Source: Bremia lactucae (Eukaryota > Oomycota > Peronosporomycetes > Peronosporales > Peronosporaceae). Taken from it: 64,000 nt of DNA. The stretch lies in contig NC_090613.1 in assembly GCF_004359215.1 (NCBI RefSeq), forward strand, positions 2,884,122 through 2,948,121, in the 5' to 3' direction. Below the pieces are notes generated by a model that did not search any database, had not been told where the DNA came from, and saw nothing but the letters and a program-made list of their open reading frames with translations. Below, piece by piece: positions 11,297-23,272 of the stretch (its first letter is position 1; every line of letters starts with the position of its first letter). A program made the position numbers and the translations under genes.

Positions 11297-11614
11297 TGTT
11301 GTACGATAGGTTGTCTATTGCATTTGTGCAAGAGGTGTAGGAAGTAAAAGTAAAATATATTTAGCATTACGTACACTCATTCGTCAACACTACAACATGC
11401 ACTGCAACTTGACCATGAGACGAGCTCCACATGGTGACCGTCTCTCCTTGTTATGCCATCCTGACGTTTTGACGTGCCGATAAAGTCAGCTCGTCGTATA
11501 TGTCAAATTGTCACAATCATTAGCCATTCAGGTAGGTCGCGACCTACCAGGTACAAATTTTCGCAGTTGAGTTCAACGCCCTTTTCGACCTGTCAAAAAC
11601 GATAGTTTCTAACA
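11297..11614 (-). repeat. Copia 3' LTR
   Basis: 318 bp, with TGTT...AACA ends, matching the LTR at 16333-16645 along its whole length with scattered substitutions and small indels. The minus-strand coding order makes this the 3' LTR. Confidence 0.93.
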
Positions 11615-11734
11615 CGCCTACTTATCTGCTTCCTGGATGCCCATCAACTTGAACATCACGCAAATCGTGCATCCTTTGTGCCGGTAACGCCTTCGTCAAT
11701 ATGTCTGCCATCATGTCCCCTTTGACTTGACGAA

Positions 11735-12128
11735 CCTTGTCTCCACGACTCCTTCTTAAACGCAGTGGCGTATAAACTTGAATTGTATGTCGAGACGCTT
11801 TGCGATTGAAGTATTCTTCTCACACTTGAGTTGCTTGATCGCAGCTTGATTGTCTACCCACATTGGCATGGTCTCCTTCACGGGTAGTTTCAGCTTCCCG
11901 AACAACTCCTTTAAACCTAACAGCTCTTGTCCAGCTTGCGGACAAAATATGAATTCCGCCTCCATCGTGCTCAACAATACTCCGGATTGTTTTTCGCCCA
12001 ACCACATGACAACGGCTCATCCAATGTGAGCATACACCCGGACACGGACTTGCGGTCCGACTTGTCGGCGGCGAAATTCGTATCGCTTCAACATTCGATT
12101 CAAACATCCTCGGACGTCGGTCCAACAC
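11735..12128 (-). pseudogene. Copia RNase H region
   Basis: The minus-strand frame 11756-12007 has STMEAEFIFCPQAGQELLGL and PMWVDNQAAIKQL, typical of the C-terminal RNase H of Ty1/Copia polyproteins, including the MEAE and DNQ catalytic acidic positions. The frame shifts near 12010 and the domain does not continue cleanly. Confidence 0.9.
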
Positions 12129-12539
12129 CGTTTATTTGAATCTTCGAATCCTACGACTTCTTTAAGTGCCTCACGATTCGCTTCGCAGTCTTCCAATATT
12201 TCATCGTTGGCTTGCGCGTCCGTTGCGTGGCCTTGTGCACAGCAAAACAAATATATGGGCGCGTGCATCTTGCAATCCATAGCAGGCTTCCAGTCAGAGA
12301 CTGAAACGACTTCGCACTTGGCTCACCTTTCGCGCACCATTGGCAGGAAAGTAGTCGAAATCTTCTTTATCTTTCGTGTTGCATTCGTCTCTGATTGGGG
12401 TCCGTACCCCGTTTTCTCGTTGCAGTCCGAACTCCTTCAGTAGCTTGATCATGATCTCTTGATCCAAAACGTATCCCGTTGTGTCGTTCAGTCCAATTTG
12501 CAGCTCTTGAAACTTATTAACAAGTTTCTAGTCTTTGAT

Positions 12540-13060
12540 GGACAATGAATGTATCTCCACAAAAATATCATCCACAGCGCTCTGTTTGATGCAAGTGACC
12601 TATAGGTCATCGACATAGACACCACCACCGTGAACGTACCGCTTTTGTACTTGTTGTGCAGGCCCATGTCTGTGGTGCCTTGCTTAAAACCTCCCTGACC
12701 CTGCTTGAATCAAACAATTTGCTCCATAGTCGTTTATCCCGCTCAAGGCCATTTAATAGCTTTTTCAACAGGAGGGCCCGATTGCTTGAGATCTTCACTC
12801 CGAAAGCCTTGAGCTCCTGGTCCTTTAGAACTGTCCCTTTAGGCAACTTCCTGTATAATTCCAGGCGCTCCTCCTTTTCTGCTTTGATATACGCATTCGG
12901 TACGTCGCCATGTCGAGCCGGTACGTTTAATCGTCTGGAGAGCACCAGAGATAACTTCACCGTACCAAAAAACATGACAGCGGCAAACGTGAGCGTGTAA
13001 TCCACACCGACCACTTGTTCGTTTCCACAGACAACCAGACGAGCCTTGTATCATTCGATG
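12540..13060 (-). pseudogene. Copia reverse transcriptase region
   Basis: The minus-strand frame 12607-13014 contains VDYTLTFAAV, VPARHGDVPNAYIKAEKEE and LLKKLLNGLERDKRLWSKL, the Copia RT fingers and palm (usual form DVPNAYVKA). The upstream IDYFETFAPV-type strand is partly replaced, and the YVDD box region near 12600 lies in a broken frame. Confidence 0.9.
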
Positions 13061-14539
13061 TCCCCCTTAGCATCAGTCTTGACTTGTAGACCCACTTGTG
13101 CAAGACATGCGCACCTTAAGGTGTCCAAACGTCGTTCGATTTGAAGGCGTTCAATTCTTCTGGAACGGCATTTGCCCACTGCTACAGTTTTCACTTCTGA
13201 TTGCTTCACCATAGTGTTTGAGGTTTTGCATGTTTTGGTAGATTCTTTGAAGGCTCTCTAGGCTATTGTCTGCTGATCGACCAACTATGCCGTTCTCTAG
13301 TCCATCTGGACTTCCGGCCGTTGCGAGCTTTCGTCACCCGTCCCTGACACTTGAATGTACTTTAACGTCGGGTTGATAAGCTTTGGGTATCTCCTCCTGA
13401 TTGTCGACTCTTTCCAGGTAAGACTTGAGCTTTCCATATTGTTCATCAGACAGCGTCCGATGTTCGAACAAATTGTGTCATCCCAATCACCTTATCCTTG
13501 GGAATATACACTTTGTACCCCTTCGTCTCGTCACTTTTGCCAGCGATTAAGGCTGCTTTCCCGCGCTCCGTAAGTGACTTGTTCCTTGAATTGACATCTA
13601 AGTTTAAAAACAAAGCTTTACCTGATGAGTCAAGAGTGAGAAACGGCCTACCTCTACTTCCTTTTTGATTAGCTTCGTTAAGAAAGATAGTTACTTGTTT
13701 GTGATTGCAGTAATTCTGGAATTAATAATAAGAAACATTCGTTCTGAGTTGTTAATTAGAAAGCGGTATTGAGGATGGTAGTGACTTGTTCGCGACTGCA
13801 GTAGTTCTGGAGTCAAGAGTGAGAAACGGCCTACCTCTATTGCTTTTTTGATTAGCTTCGTAAAGAAAGATATTCTGAGTTGTTAATTAGAAAGCGGTAT
13901 TGAGGATGGTAGTGACTTGTTTGCGACTGCAGTAGTTCTGGAGTCAAGAGTGAGAAACGGCCTACCTCTATTGCTTTTTTTATGCATCGTGCACGCAGAA
14001 CTGAACACCACGATGTCGCTCAGCAAAGGCACCTTCTTCGTCAAAAATTCCATTGGGGACACTTCACCAGAGTTCGACTTGGTGTGCTCTGCTCCTAATT
14101 TAGAATGTACGTCGCGTACTCAGTAGCATCGCCCAGGAAAATAGAGGTAGATTCGAGGCTAATACCATGTTTCGTACCATGATCATGACAGTCCGATGCA
14201 TCCGTTCAGCCTTGCCATAACTGGCTTGATTTCTGGCTTCCCTTGCATGACGTGAGACCTTTGTCGCTTTTCAAAACACGTCCAGTGTCTTGTATTCATC
14301 ACCCCGTCCGTGCGTAGCAGTGGACGCTGCAATTGAACTCTCGTTCAAAAACCCCACGAGGAAATGCTTGAACTTGAGTGCAGCAACCTCCTGGAATTTT
14401 GCTAAAAACACACGACAGTTTTCGATCAGTAGTCAATGAAGTTGACCAGGTAGCGGTTGCCCAAACGACCCCTGAAGGTCATCGGACCTTTGAGTCGGAG
14501 CATTACTCCACCTATCACATTGATGGGAGAATTCATTCT

Positions 14540-14731
14540 TTATTCCCGTGTTCCTCTTCGACTGCGACACTTTCGCTTGCTTTCCTTGAGCACAGGCAAG
14601 CAATGCATGCGCGCCATGTCCATCAGCCTGATAGCTGACGCCGGTTCTTTGGCCATCTTGATGATAGCATTAAGACACAGGTGACCCAAGCGGCAATGAA
14701 AAGCATCAAGATGCCACTCTGAACATCCCAA
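14540..14731 (-). pseudogene. Copia pre-integrase zinc-binding segment
   Basis: The frame contains WHLDAFHCRLGHLCLNAIIKMA and a later MHCLPV, which matches the layout of the GAG-pre-integrase zinc-binding region (H-x-H ... C-x2-C), with the last Cys pair only partly kept. It sits between gag and RT remnants of the nested Copia copy. Confidence 0.7.
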
Positions 14732-15159
14732 TTGGATTTATATTCAGGTGCATTGAGTGCCGCCATCATCGCCTACCGTGGTGAACTGTAGGCATTTTTC
14801 ACGGGTCCCATCACATATACTTCCAAACCTAGTAGTCAATATCCTCGAGATTCAAGTACGTATCCTTTAACCTCAAATTTACCCTCGAATTAAACATACG
14901 AAATGATGTTACGCTCGAGGTTTGCGGCGTACTGAACATCGAGGAGTCGTATGGTGTTCACGACTTTAAGTGCGATAACCTCAATGTTTGCACTTTCTTG
15001 TTTGGTAATTCGCAGCACATCTCCGTAAGTGGTTGCCGTCAAACTCTCATTTGACAATCCGTTGTGTCTTCTACCAGATGGAGGTCATTGACCAGGTACC
15101 TGCTGGAGCCACTGTCGAGGTTCCAATGGTTGCCAATTGCGAACGTAAAGCTTGCCCTT

Positions 15160-15937
15160 ACATTTTTTTACTTTAATAGGTGGTATATCGATTTGAGGTG
15201 TCCGGTTTCCCCGCACTTGTATCATGTGCATTGATCACCTTCATTGAACGATGTCTTCAACTTGACCTTAGCCTTATCCTTCGACTCCTTTGCTCGCTCG
15301 ACAGTGTTAAACACGTCGCGCCCATGATGCTTTGCACGATTGTCAACTTCCGTGACTGTGCAAATTGTGCCAGCTCTTCAGCTTGGTGTAAGCAATCGGT
15401 TCGGTGAATGTCCAAATGAACAACATGGTCATTCGCATGTGCGGTTTCACATAATGGGCAATGTTGTCCAACACGAGGGTTCCGCCCCTCCGCACGCATC
15501 ACTGACATTGATTATGTATAAGAAGTGGTCCGTCCAACTTCTGTGAGCTGCCTTCGGCTCCGTACACAACTTCATACTCTGGACAGCTGTGATCTTGGTG
15601 CTGAAGTTCTTGAATGACCTTTGCATAGCATGCTCTAGTGCATGGCTTTCAGACCACCAAGTCTCAACCTGCCGACGGTAATACATCTGCGCCTTTCCGG
15701 CCAAGTTTTGTCCTAGGACATCAACCTTGATATCCTCCACCCACAAAAATCCACACGCGCGCTCTGCGAACCCGACTTGGCGCACAAATTCCATGCCCCA
15801 TCCGAGAAAAACACTACCAAGACCATGGCATAGCTCCTTGCCGTCGAAAACTGTAGCGCCCGCAATCTGTGGTCTCGGGTTGACGTGCGCCATGTTCGGC
15901 ATACCCACACCATGGTGGTAGCCTTGCACCCCGCCAT
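15160..15937 (-). pseudogene. Copia gag with zinc knuckle remnant
   Basis: The minus-strand frame 15447-15929 carries FDGKELCHGLGSVF..., LGQNLAGKAQMYYRRQV and WW, the usual Copia gag pattern in which the host-encoded-like FDG start is followed by a helical segment ending in a Trp-rich part. At 15170-15220 a zinc knuckle remnant reads C-x3-K-C-G-E-T-G-H with the last Cys changed to Tyr. Confidence 0.75.
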
Positions 15938-16332
15938 AAGATTTACGGTGTCCGGTGTCTATCTCATGTTGAGGTCTGCTGCAACCTGGCCTGCTTGAAG
16001 CCCTTGAACATAAGCTTCGTATTGTCTGGCTCCAAAGTATGTAGCCGGCGACATGTCGTTTGGTGTCATCTTGGGGTATAGGGTAAGCTCAAAGGCCTGG
16101 CATTATCCGTCCTCCGGCTCCCGGGGCCGAACCAAAGGCACTCGACTCCGCGGAGTCTTTCCGGTGCTTAATGGCTTGCTTTCACTGGGAGACCTCCATT
16201 CGATTCATCCGACTGGATAAGTCCCCGAACATAACCAGCACCTTCCCCAGTGCTGCCACGGGCATTGTCGACTTACTTGATAGGTACAGCTTGTTTGGCT
16301 GCGCTAACAATACGTCCGTTGGGCTCACAACC

Positions 16333-16645
16333 TGTTGTACGATAGGTCATCTGTTGCACTTGTGCAAGAGGTGTAGGAAGTAAAAGTAAAATATGTTCAG
16401 CATTGCGTACTCTCATTCGGCAACACTACAATATGCACATCAGTTGCACTATAAATTGACCATGACAGAGGTCCACATGGTGACTGTCTTTCCCTGTTAT
16501 GCCATACTGATGTTCCAACGTGACGATAACGTCGGCTCGTCGCATCTGTCAAACTGTCACAATCATTAGCCATTCAGGTGGGTGCAACTTGTCGCAGTTG
16601 ACTCTAACGCTCTTGTCGGCCTGTCAAAAACGATATGTTCTAACA
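16333..16645 (-). repeat. Copia 5' LTR
   Basis: 313 bp, TGTT...AACA, partner of 11297-11614. It is followed directly by the TGGTA target duplicate and then by the interrupted Gypsy protease. Confidence 0.93.
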
Positions 16646-16650
16646 TGGTA

Positions 16651-17050
16651 AACCTAGGATGACATCAAATTTGTCATCCAAATCCAGTACGATGAAATCA
16701 TCATCGTAACGTAAATCTTTTAACGTGTAGTGGAATTTCACTACGCATTTTTATCGTTTCGTTACTGTTATCGATGCGCCAGTTACTAGACGCACCGTCA
16801 TCCTCGTTGGAGGGATGTCGCGCTCAACAAATTTGAGGCTACGACCCTCTAGCGACTGCTTCCAGATAAAGTTATGCGACGCCCCACAGTACACTAGGGT
16901 CTAACTGACAAATCATTTGTCACTTTTAATTTCAAGGTGATGAAAGATACCTCATCACCAGGTGAAGAGACACATAATGACTGTGTGTGTGGAGCAACTT
17001 GAGTCATTTGCAAATTCTCTTGAGGTTGCTGGATCAGTAGGGCGTTGCGC
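16651..17050 (-). pseudogene. Gypsy protease, second half of the copy split by Copia
   Basis: The sequence continues the protease strand FIVLDLDDKFDVILGLP from the left side of the Copia insertion and then VTGASITV and the YCGAS active-site box. As in the copies at 6550, 23140 and 46850, the active-site Asp is Tyr. Confidence 0.85.
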
Positions 17051-17052
17051 CC

Positions 17053-18150
17053 CTACTGACCCCGACCGTTTTTTGGCGGTTCGCCTCGTTGTTGCGATTT
17101 CGCAACAACGTCGGACCCGCGACCGTTGCCGTTTTTGGCATTCGGTCTATAGTTACGTTCAGTACTTCTCGGTACTGAGCGTGGGGCACTGTACTCATGA
17201 GCGTAATGTCCTAACTTTTGATACCGGTTGCATTTCTGCAATCGCTTGTTGTTCGAAAAAGCGAGGTTTCTCGCTTTCGACATAAGAGAGGTCCATAAGT
17301 TCTGGACCTCCAAGCTCGTGTCGTCTTGGAGGACGATATGATGACGAACTAGCTTGAGCCTGTCTCAAGCTAATGTCCTCCTGTTCCGCAACGGATATTA
17401 CTTCTTCAAGCGGTTTCAGTTCCAAGCGGAACAGGTGTGTCTTTACGGGACCATTCGTGAGACCTTGGATGAACACCGTAATCAACGTGTGTTTATGAAC
17501 TGGGTTGTTTGTATACAATTCGCAAGAGTGTATGTGCTGGGCATAAGCGTGAATATCACGCTTGCCTTGCTTGAGTATTAGAAGCTCTGACCGAGCTCTG
17601 ACCTCAGTTCTAGGCGGTTCAAACGTCTGTTTGAGCCGGGCTTTAATAGACTCTAGCGACTTAAGGACACATGGGTTGCGCAACTTGAGGCCTACTGCCC
17701 AAGTTTTAACACGACCTGCTAAATTTGATTGAGCAAATGCGACTTGCATTTGCTCGTCGACGATGTGACGAGCCTTTATGGCATCGTCTAACTCGACAAA
17801 CCATCTTAAGAGAGAGTCTTTTTCGACTCCACTATACTTAAAGATGTCAATATTTAAAGTTTCGGGACGACGTCTGTGCGTCATCACAGTTACAGGGGTC
17901 TGTACCTGTTCTAACTTCAACAGCTCTGCCTGTTGAGAGCCTTCCTGACTAAGCAAGGCTAAATTTTACTTCGTCTCGTCAAGTTCATATTGTATGAACT
18001 TGGCGATGGCTGAATGGAAAGCACCTTTGTCCAAGCCGGACAGCATGGCCAAGATGGCATCGTTCCCTGCGGTCGAACTCATTCGTTCGACCGCACTCCT
18101 TTCTACGTACCTTAGAAAGGAGTAGCTACCACGCGAAACGTGATGCGTAT
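17053..18150 (-). pseudogene. Gypsy gag with zinc knuckle remnant (longest gag frame in the window)
   Basis: A 253-codon minus-strand frame (17195-17956) covers the middle of gag, with FKYSGVEKDSLLRWFVELDDAI, FAQSNLAGRVKTWAVGLKL, FEPPRTEVRARS and HALITVFIQGLT-like segments. It continues after a frameshift at 17053-17313 with CNRYQKLGHYAHEY, a CCHC zinc knuckle in which the second and fourth Cys are Tyr. The N-terminal part (MSSTAGNDAILAMLSGLDK) is at 17966-18238 in another frame. Confidence 0.9.
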
Positions 18151-18225
18151 TTCCATTATCATCTAACACGTACATGTTAGATGATAGAACTGTGGTCCTT
18201 GGACAGACTACAAAGTGCTGACAGG

Positions 18226-18672
18226 TGTAACGGGGCACTACTGACTTGTACTACTTTCAGTACAAGTCCATTACTTATTGCCTCAGTGTAAGTGTTGCCT
18301 CACGTCACTTCACGTCCACTAGTACGTGCAGAGGAAGACTCTCTTGAAAACACTTGCTTAAAGAGGGTTAAAAGAAAACTGAATATAATATAATTAAGTT
18401 CTTCGGTTTATATCTATTAATACTAACTTAATTATAAACTAATGCAAAATATGTAATAAAGTCTAATGTATCTGTCTTTCTCTTTGCGCAAGTCCAACGC
18501 TGACTGGACAGCGGAGAAATTAAATATAATGGTCTATATCTACCAATGAATAAGCTTTATAGAATATTACCATGTAAAGTAAAATTCTCCTAATGTTATC
18601 TCCCTTTTAGATATTTTTTTCTAATAAAGAACCTTTAAGTGTTAATTTCATGTGACGATACACCCCGTCACA
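18226..18672 (-). repeat. LTR of Gypsy family 1
   Basis: 447 bp, with outer ends TGTAACGGGG and CCCCGTCACA, preceded on the gag side by the conserved primer-site complement (ACAAAGTGCT). It belongs to the copy split by the Copia insertion. Confidence 0.93.
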
Positions 18673-19020
18673 GGATGAAGTACTAGGCCTTACTTATTGA
18701 CAAATCACGCAAGCACGTTCTGCGTACAAAATACGCAGAACGTGGTTCTGGTAGGCCAGTAAAAGTCGCGACTTACTGTGAGGTAAGTCTGCTTACGTCC
18801 ACGATTCCCACTTATTGGTGCATCGTAACAATACATGATGCGCAAGCGCATAACATTATGAGTGGAAATGACGAAACGAGGTGAGTCGCCTGTTGCGGCT
18901 GTGTCGAGGTTGACTCCCTCATATAACTTGCTGCTAAGTAATCAGCAAAGAACTTGTCAATCGCAAAAACTTGATCACGAGGCAGCGGCCACTGATCATG
19001 ATGTTGCTAAGCCGCGCTTA
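18673..19020 (-). pseudogene. Internally deleted Gypsy fragment (integrase zinc region joined to pre-RT region)
   Basis: From 18673 the sequence resembles the integrase zinc-binding region on the minus strand (compare 20200-20440). Near 18910 it jumps to sequence that in other copies lies upstream of RT (compare 10190-10290), so RNase H and RT are deleted. It ends near 19020 in unrelated sequence. Confidence 0.75.
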
Positions 19021-19854
19021 GGAACTTGAAATCTTCATCTCCACGTCGTGAACTTCGAGATTTTGGTGGCACCTTGCTTACACTATTATCAGTGTAGGCT
19101 AGCTTGTACCGAAGCAGCACAGGCAAAAGGTGCCCCGTTCATAGAATCCACGTTCGCCAGTTTTGCTTTTCTTCTTGGCGCAGATTGGTTGCCGTCCACG
19201 ACCGTTCTAGTAAAATCTCTTGTATCCCTTTCGGTGGTAGCGGCTCATTACTTATGTACTGTTGAATCAAATATGCATGCTGACAGTTAAAGAGATACGA
19301 GTTTATAAAACAAGCTATTTCTTCGTAGTTACTTCGTCACGGCCAAAATAAACTAGGGTGACGATGAAAATAGAAGCAAAGCAACAGTATCAAAACGCTT
19401 TCGGAGCAGCTTGACTTAGCTGAGCTAAGTTTAGCATGATCGTCCTGGTCTGCACCTGCTGGTAAGCCTAAGCGAAGCGTTCTCGCTCCCTTTACTTCAC
19501 TGAGAGTCAGGCGTCTACTGGCTGTCATGGAACATCGTGACTTCTCGATGTCTAGTATTAAAAGGGAAAAGGTGGTGGCGTCATGTATTTATGCGAGGCT
19601 AGTGCCTAATACACATGCCAAGTGACCAAGAAAAGCGTCATATAGCATAAACCTCAAATAAATAATTCTTTCAGAAACAATATTCTCCGAACCAAAAAAA
19701 ATAGGTCTACAAATTTGCATCGACATGCACCTCTCTTCAAGCTGCAATGGATACCAGTTCTCCCTGGTCGCTAAGACGGTGCATGAAAATTATGTTGAAC
19801 TTCGCAGGCGTTCGAACACAAGCAATGACATTTTACGCGTTTCGTCTGACCATC
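19021..19854. other. Unassigned repeat-like stretch
   Basis: No protein-coding gene is recognised. Positions about 19060-19140 share words with the LTR end at 40030-40104 (TCAGTGTAGG and GGTGCCCC), so part of this may be a degraded LTR of the element type found at 39740-40104. The rest shows nothing recognised. Confidence 0.4.
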
Positions 19855-19859
19855 TCTCG

Positions 19860-20560
19860 CTAGATGATCAGAAGCTGACATAGTCTGCCGTGTCCCGAGA
19901 GGCCAGAACACGGATTGCCAAAACTCCACCGTAAACAGTGGATCTCTATCCGAGGCAATTCACGGGGTAACCCATGGAGTTTGAATACCGTGTCCATTAA
20001 GACACGGGCACAACCCGGAGCCGTCATCGACTCTGGTACCGCAGCAAGATATACCATCTTGCTGAATCTGTCTAAAAACAAGGATTCCATTATTTTTGTG
20101 GTCGTCTTCGGGAAATCCGAAGACGAAGTCCATAGATACGGACCGCCAACACTCTACCGGAAGTGGTAGAGGTTAAAGAGGTGCACGGGATGAAAGACTA
20201 GGCTTCACCAGTTGACATACCTCGCAAGCACGAATGTACTTGCGCACGAACTGATACTGGCGGGGCCAGTAAAAGTCGCGACTTACTGTTAGGTAAGTCT
20301 TCTCACGTCCACGATGTTCACTTGTTGGAGCATCGTGACACGTATACATGATGCGCAAGCGCAAATCATTGTGAGTTGAGACGACGACACGTGATGTGTC
20401 GCCGGTAACGGCTGTGTAATACAATAAGCCGTTACGTGTTGTGTATCGATCGGATGACGATCGATATAAAGCCGGTAGATCTTTCAAAGATTTATCGGAT
20501 GGATTCATTAAATGATCCATCAGACAAAGAAGGTCCTTATCTTCTTTATAGGCTTTCTTT
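19860..20560 (-). pseudogene. Gypsy integrase, C-terminally truncated
   Basis: The frame ending at 20173 includes HRGREKTYLTVSRDFYWPRQ and RACEVCQLVKPS (HHCC zinc-binding domain). In the frame at 19860-20090 it continues with FSKMVYLAAVPESMTAPGCA and LMDTVFKLHGLPREL, but the DRDPRF box that follows is frameshifted. The sequence then ends. Confidence 0.88.
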
Positions 20561-21345
20561 ATGTCATCAACTAAGGTTAATGACGGAACACTCGTAGTGA
20601 GTGTTGCAACAGTAGGATTATCTTCATTGTTGGAGTGCACTGCTGACTCGAAATCGGGTCGGCGTGATAACGCATCAGCGACGACATTAAGTCGTCCTGG
20701 TTTATATTCGACGGAGAAGTTATACTCCGCGAAGAAGGATAGCCACCTCGCCATTCTTTGCGAGAGGTGTGGGCTATTTACGGCCGTGCGTAATGATGCA
20801 TGATCCGTATATACGGTGAACGGTCTATCTCCTAGGAGATATACCCTAAACTTAGCCAGTGCATATTTCATGGCAAGGAGTTCCTAGTCATGCACTGGGT
20901 AATTGCGTTCAGTTGGTTGGAGCTGACGCGATTGGAAATAGCCGGCGCGGAGCGCGTCGTCTGTATCGTATAGCATTACCGCGCAGCCAATTGCAAAATC
21001 GCTGGCGTCACAGACCACACGGAATGGTCTGTCTTGATCTGCAATCGCCAAGATGAGCGATTGCATTAAGCTTCGCTTGATACCTTCAAAGGAACGCTGA
21101 CAATCAGCGTTCCATAGCCATTTCTCGTCTTTTTCCAAGATACAAGAGAGATGAACTGTCATCTCGGAATAATTGGGGGAGTACTCGTGCAAGTACGCCG
21201 CTAATCCAAGGAACTTTTTAAGTCCTTTGGCATCGACTGAAACTGGCCAGTCGGTAATTGCCTTGATCGTTTCGGGATCAGGGCGAACGCCCTGTTTACC
21301 GACGATGCACCCAAGAAGTGGTATTTTGCTTGCACGAATATACAC
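20561..21345 (-). pseudogene. Gypsy RNase H and connection domain
   Basis: The frames show RASKIPLLGCIVGKQGVRPD, LKKFLGLAAYLHEYSPNYSEM, FRVVCDASDFAIGCAVML, RPFTVYTDHASLRTAVNS and LNVVADALSRRPDF. These are the RT connection, the first RNase H catalytic Asp (VCDAS), the TDH box and the tether. A single frame break near 20880 interrupts the domain between RNYPVHD and MKYALAKF. Confidence 0.92.
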
Positions 21346-21436
21346 TTCTTGAGATTTGCGTACTACTTGTGCTTTCGCTTAAGTGTAAGAACCTGACGAA
21401 CGTGAGTTTTATGAACTTCCACGTCCGTCTTACCGT

Positions 21437-21830
21437 CTATGGTTCGGTATGGACGAATACATCGTCAAAATAACTCGGTGCGAATTCTCGCAACGGTCTC
21501 AAAAGATTCGTTACGCATCTGCTGAATGTTGCAGGGGCGTTACTAAGCCTTTGTGGCATTACTAGCCACTCCCAGAGCATCCCGCTGAGAGTGCTTACTG
21601 CTGTGTACGGGATGTCCTGTTCACGCATAAGGATCTGATAAAATTCATCGATCAGATCCATAGACGAAAAAATGGTACTCTTAGACATACCATCTATGAT
21701 TACGTTTTTCCTAGGTGTTGGCGTTTGAGCCGGTACCGTTGTAGCATTCAGTTTATTGAATGCGTGCACTATCCGCCACCCTCCTGGCCTTTCGCACACA
21801 TAAGGTAGGAGAGCTATGTGGGGAGGTTGA
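21437..21830 (-). pseudogene. Gypsy reverse transcriptase palm
   Basis: The frame contains GGWRIVHAFNKLNATTVPAQ, SKSTIFSSMDLIDEFYQILM, LVMPQRLSNAPATFSRC and APSYFDDVFVH. The YFDD active-site pair is intact, but the frame ends immediately afterwards (VHTEP then stop) because a short deletion changes the sequence relative to 4850. The same lesion is present at 45147. Confidence 0.92.
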
Positions 21831-22044
21831 CTTCCTCACATATACTGCTTTTAATCGATCGATAAATTCTTTATCGATCGCAGGTTAGTTCACGAGGCAC
21901 TGGTCACTTTTTCATGACACAGATCTTCGAGTCCGGTTTGAGCTCGATCTCATGTCGAGTGCCTTTATCCTTAGGCAACTCTTATGGAACTGTTTCAGAG
22001 AATACATCCCTGAATTCAATCAATCCTTGTAAAAAGGATTTGTC

Positions 22045-23272
22045 TTAAGTGACTCCCAGGATTGAGTAGTATATCTCATAATCCGAGTCTTTACATCGAG
22101 ACACTTTCGTCCATCGATGAGCTGCTGAGGGCCTTTCGTTCTCTGCAAATATTACCGCTGACCGAATGTCGGTTACATAATCGTCCTCTGTGACGAGTAC
22201 GCAGATCTGCTTGATTCTACCACTATGCAGATCTCTCAAGAACCGCTTGGGTTCTAGGGTTGGTAATTGAGTTATCTTTGAAGTTAAATTCGGAGGCGCA
22301 TACAGATCAAGAGTATAAGCGCCTACTCTCGAACCGTTATTAACCAAGACATTCGATGTCTCGGTATCTTCCTCAGATTTATCCACAGGCTGCCGAGGGA
22401 TCAATCCCTCGGGATGCTGAAGTCTAGTCACTTCAGCATTAACTATTTGAGGAGATTTCTCCTCAAGTACGTGGGGACTTATTCCCTTAACGTCTTCCGA
22501 CTGTAATTGCGCTATCAGCGTCGGGTCTTCTACGGTCGACTCTCTACTCGACCTAGGATCATCGTGTTGTCCATTTTGGACAACCGGTATCTTCCTTGAA
22601 TGCCGCCCGCTAGGCATACATTCATGTCTCAAATCCACTCGACTTATTCGGGTGGCGGACCTTCGGCGCTGCCTGTACATTCGCACAGTCGCCGTTAGAC
22701 GAGTCCAAAGGATGATGGGCAATCACACTGTGATCTTGTGCAGTCGTACGAACGACCGTACCACAAGTGAGGCCATCGCGCTCACTCCTAGTACATCCAC
22801 ACGCTTGTGGACGCTCCAAGACGTTCATCAGATGGCCATCTGATGAACAAGTGGCAGGCATCCTTACGGATCGATGCTGCCAGCTGTTCCTTGGATCATA
22901 TTTTCTGAGCCAAGGTAAACCTAGGATGACATCAAATTTGTCATCCAAATCCAGTACGATGAAATCATCATCGTAACGTAAATCTTTTAACGTGTAGTGG
23001 AATTTCACTACGCATTTTTATCGTTTCATTACTGTTATCGATGCGCCTGTTACTAGACGCACCGTCATCCTCGTTGGAGGGATGTCGCGCTCAACAAATT
23101 TGAGGCTACGACCCTCTAGCGACTGCTTCCAGATAAAGTTATTCGACGCCCCACAGTACACTAGGGCTCTGAGTGACAAATCATTTGTCACTTTTAACAT
23201 CAACGTGATGAGGGATACCTCATCAGGTGCAGAGACACATAGTGATTGTGTGTCTGGAGCAACTTTAGTCAA
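22045..23272 (-). pseudogene. Gypsy protease and linker
   Basis: The protease part shows LVYCGASNNFIWKQSLEGR, VTGASITVMKR, and FIVLDLDDKFDVILGLPWL. The Asp of the D-C-G-A-S box is Tyr. The linker carries GAYTLDLYAPP, LEPKRFLRDLHSGR and VTEDDYVTDIRSA, a conserved module of unknown role between protease and RT in this family, here in its normal orientation. Confidence 0.88.

Larger units (their letters stand above)
11292..16650 (-). mobile_element. Ty1/Copia retrotransposon, nested, with LTRs and 5 bp target duplication
   Basis: The LTRs are at 11297-11614 and 16333-16645, each starting TGTTGTACGATAGGT and ending TCTAACA. The five bases TGGTA occur directly outside each LTR (11292-11296 and 16646-16650), as expected for a target-site duplication. 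The insertion lies inside the protease of a Gypsy copy. Coding remnants on the minus strand follow the Copia order gag, zinc knuckle, integrase, RT, RNase H. The two LTRs differ at a moderate number of sites, so the insertion is not very recent. Confidence 0.95.
8335..18672 (-). mobile_element. Second minus-strand Gypsy family 1 element, split by a nested Copia element
   Basis: Integrase (8350-8800), RNase H (about 9000-9480), RT (9500-10200), linker and protease (10440-11296) read right to left, then the sequence is interrupted at 11297-16645 by a Copia element and resumes inside the protease at 16651, followed by gag (17053-18150) and the 5' LTR (18226-18672). Joining 11296 to 16651 restores the local protease sequence seen at 22910-22930. 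All reading frames are broken. The 3' LTR is absent. Confidence 0.9.

Noticed and set aside
12656..13000. 114-codon plus-strand frame
   Set aside because: Antisense to the Copia reverse transcriptase remnant.
19337..19528. Short minus-strand frame with RRLTL, considered as an RXLR-like effector
   Set aside because: No signal peptide, no dEER motif and no proper RXLR; it lies in repeat-derived sequence.
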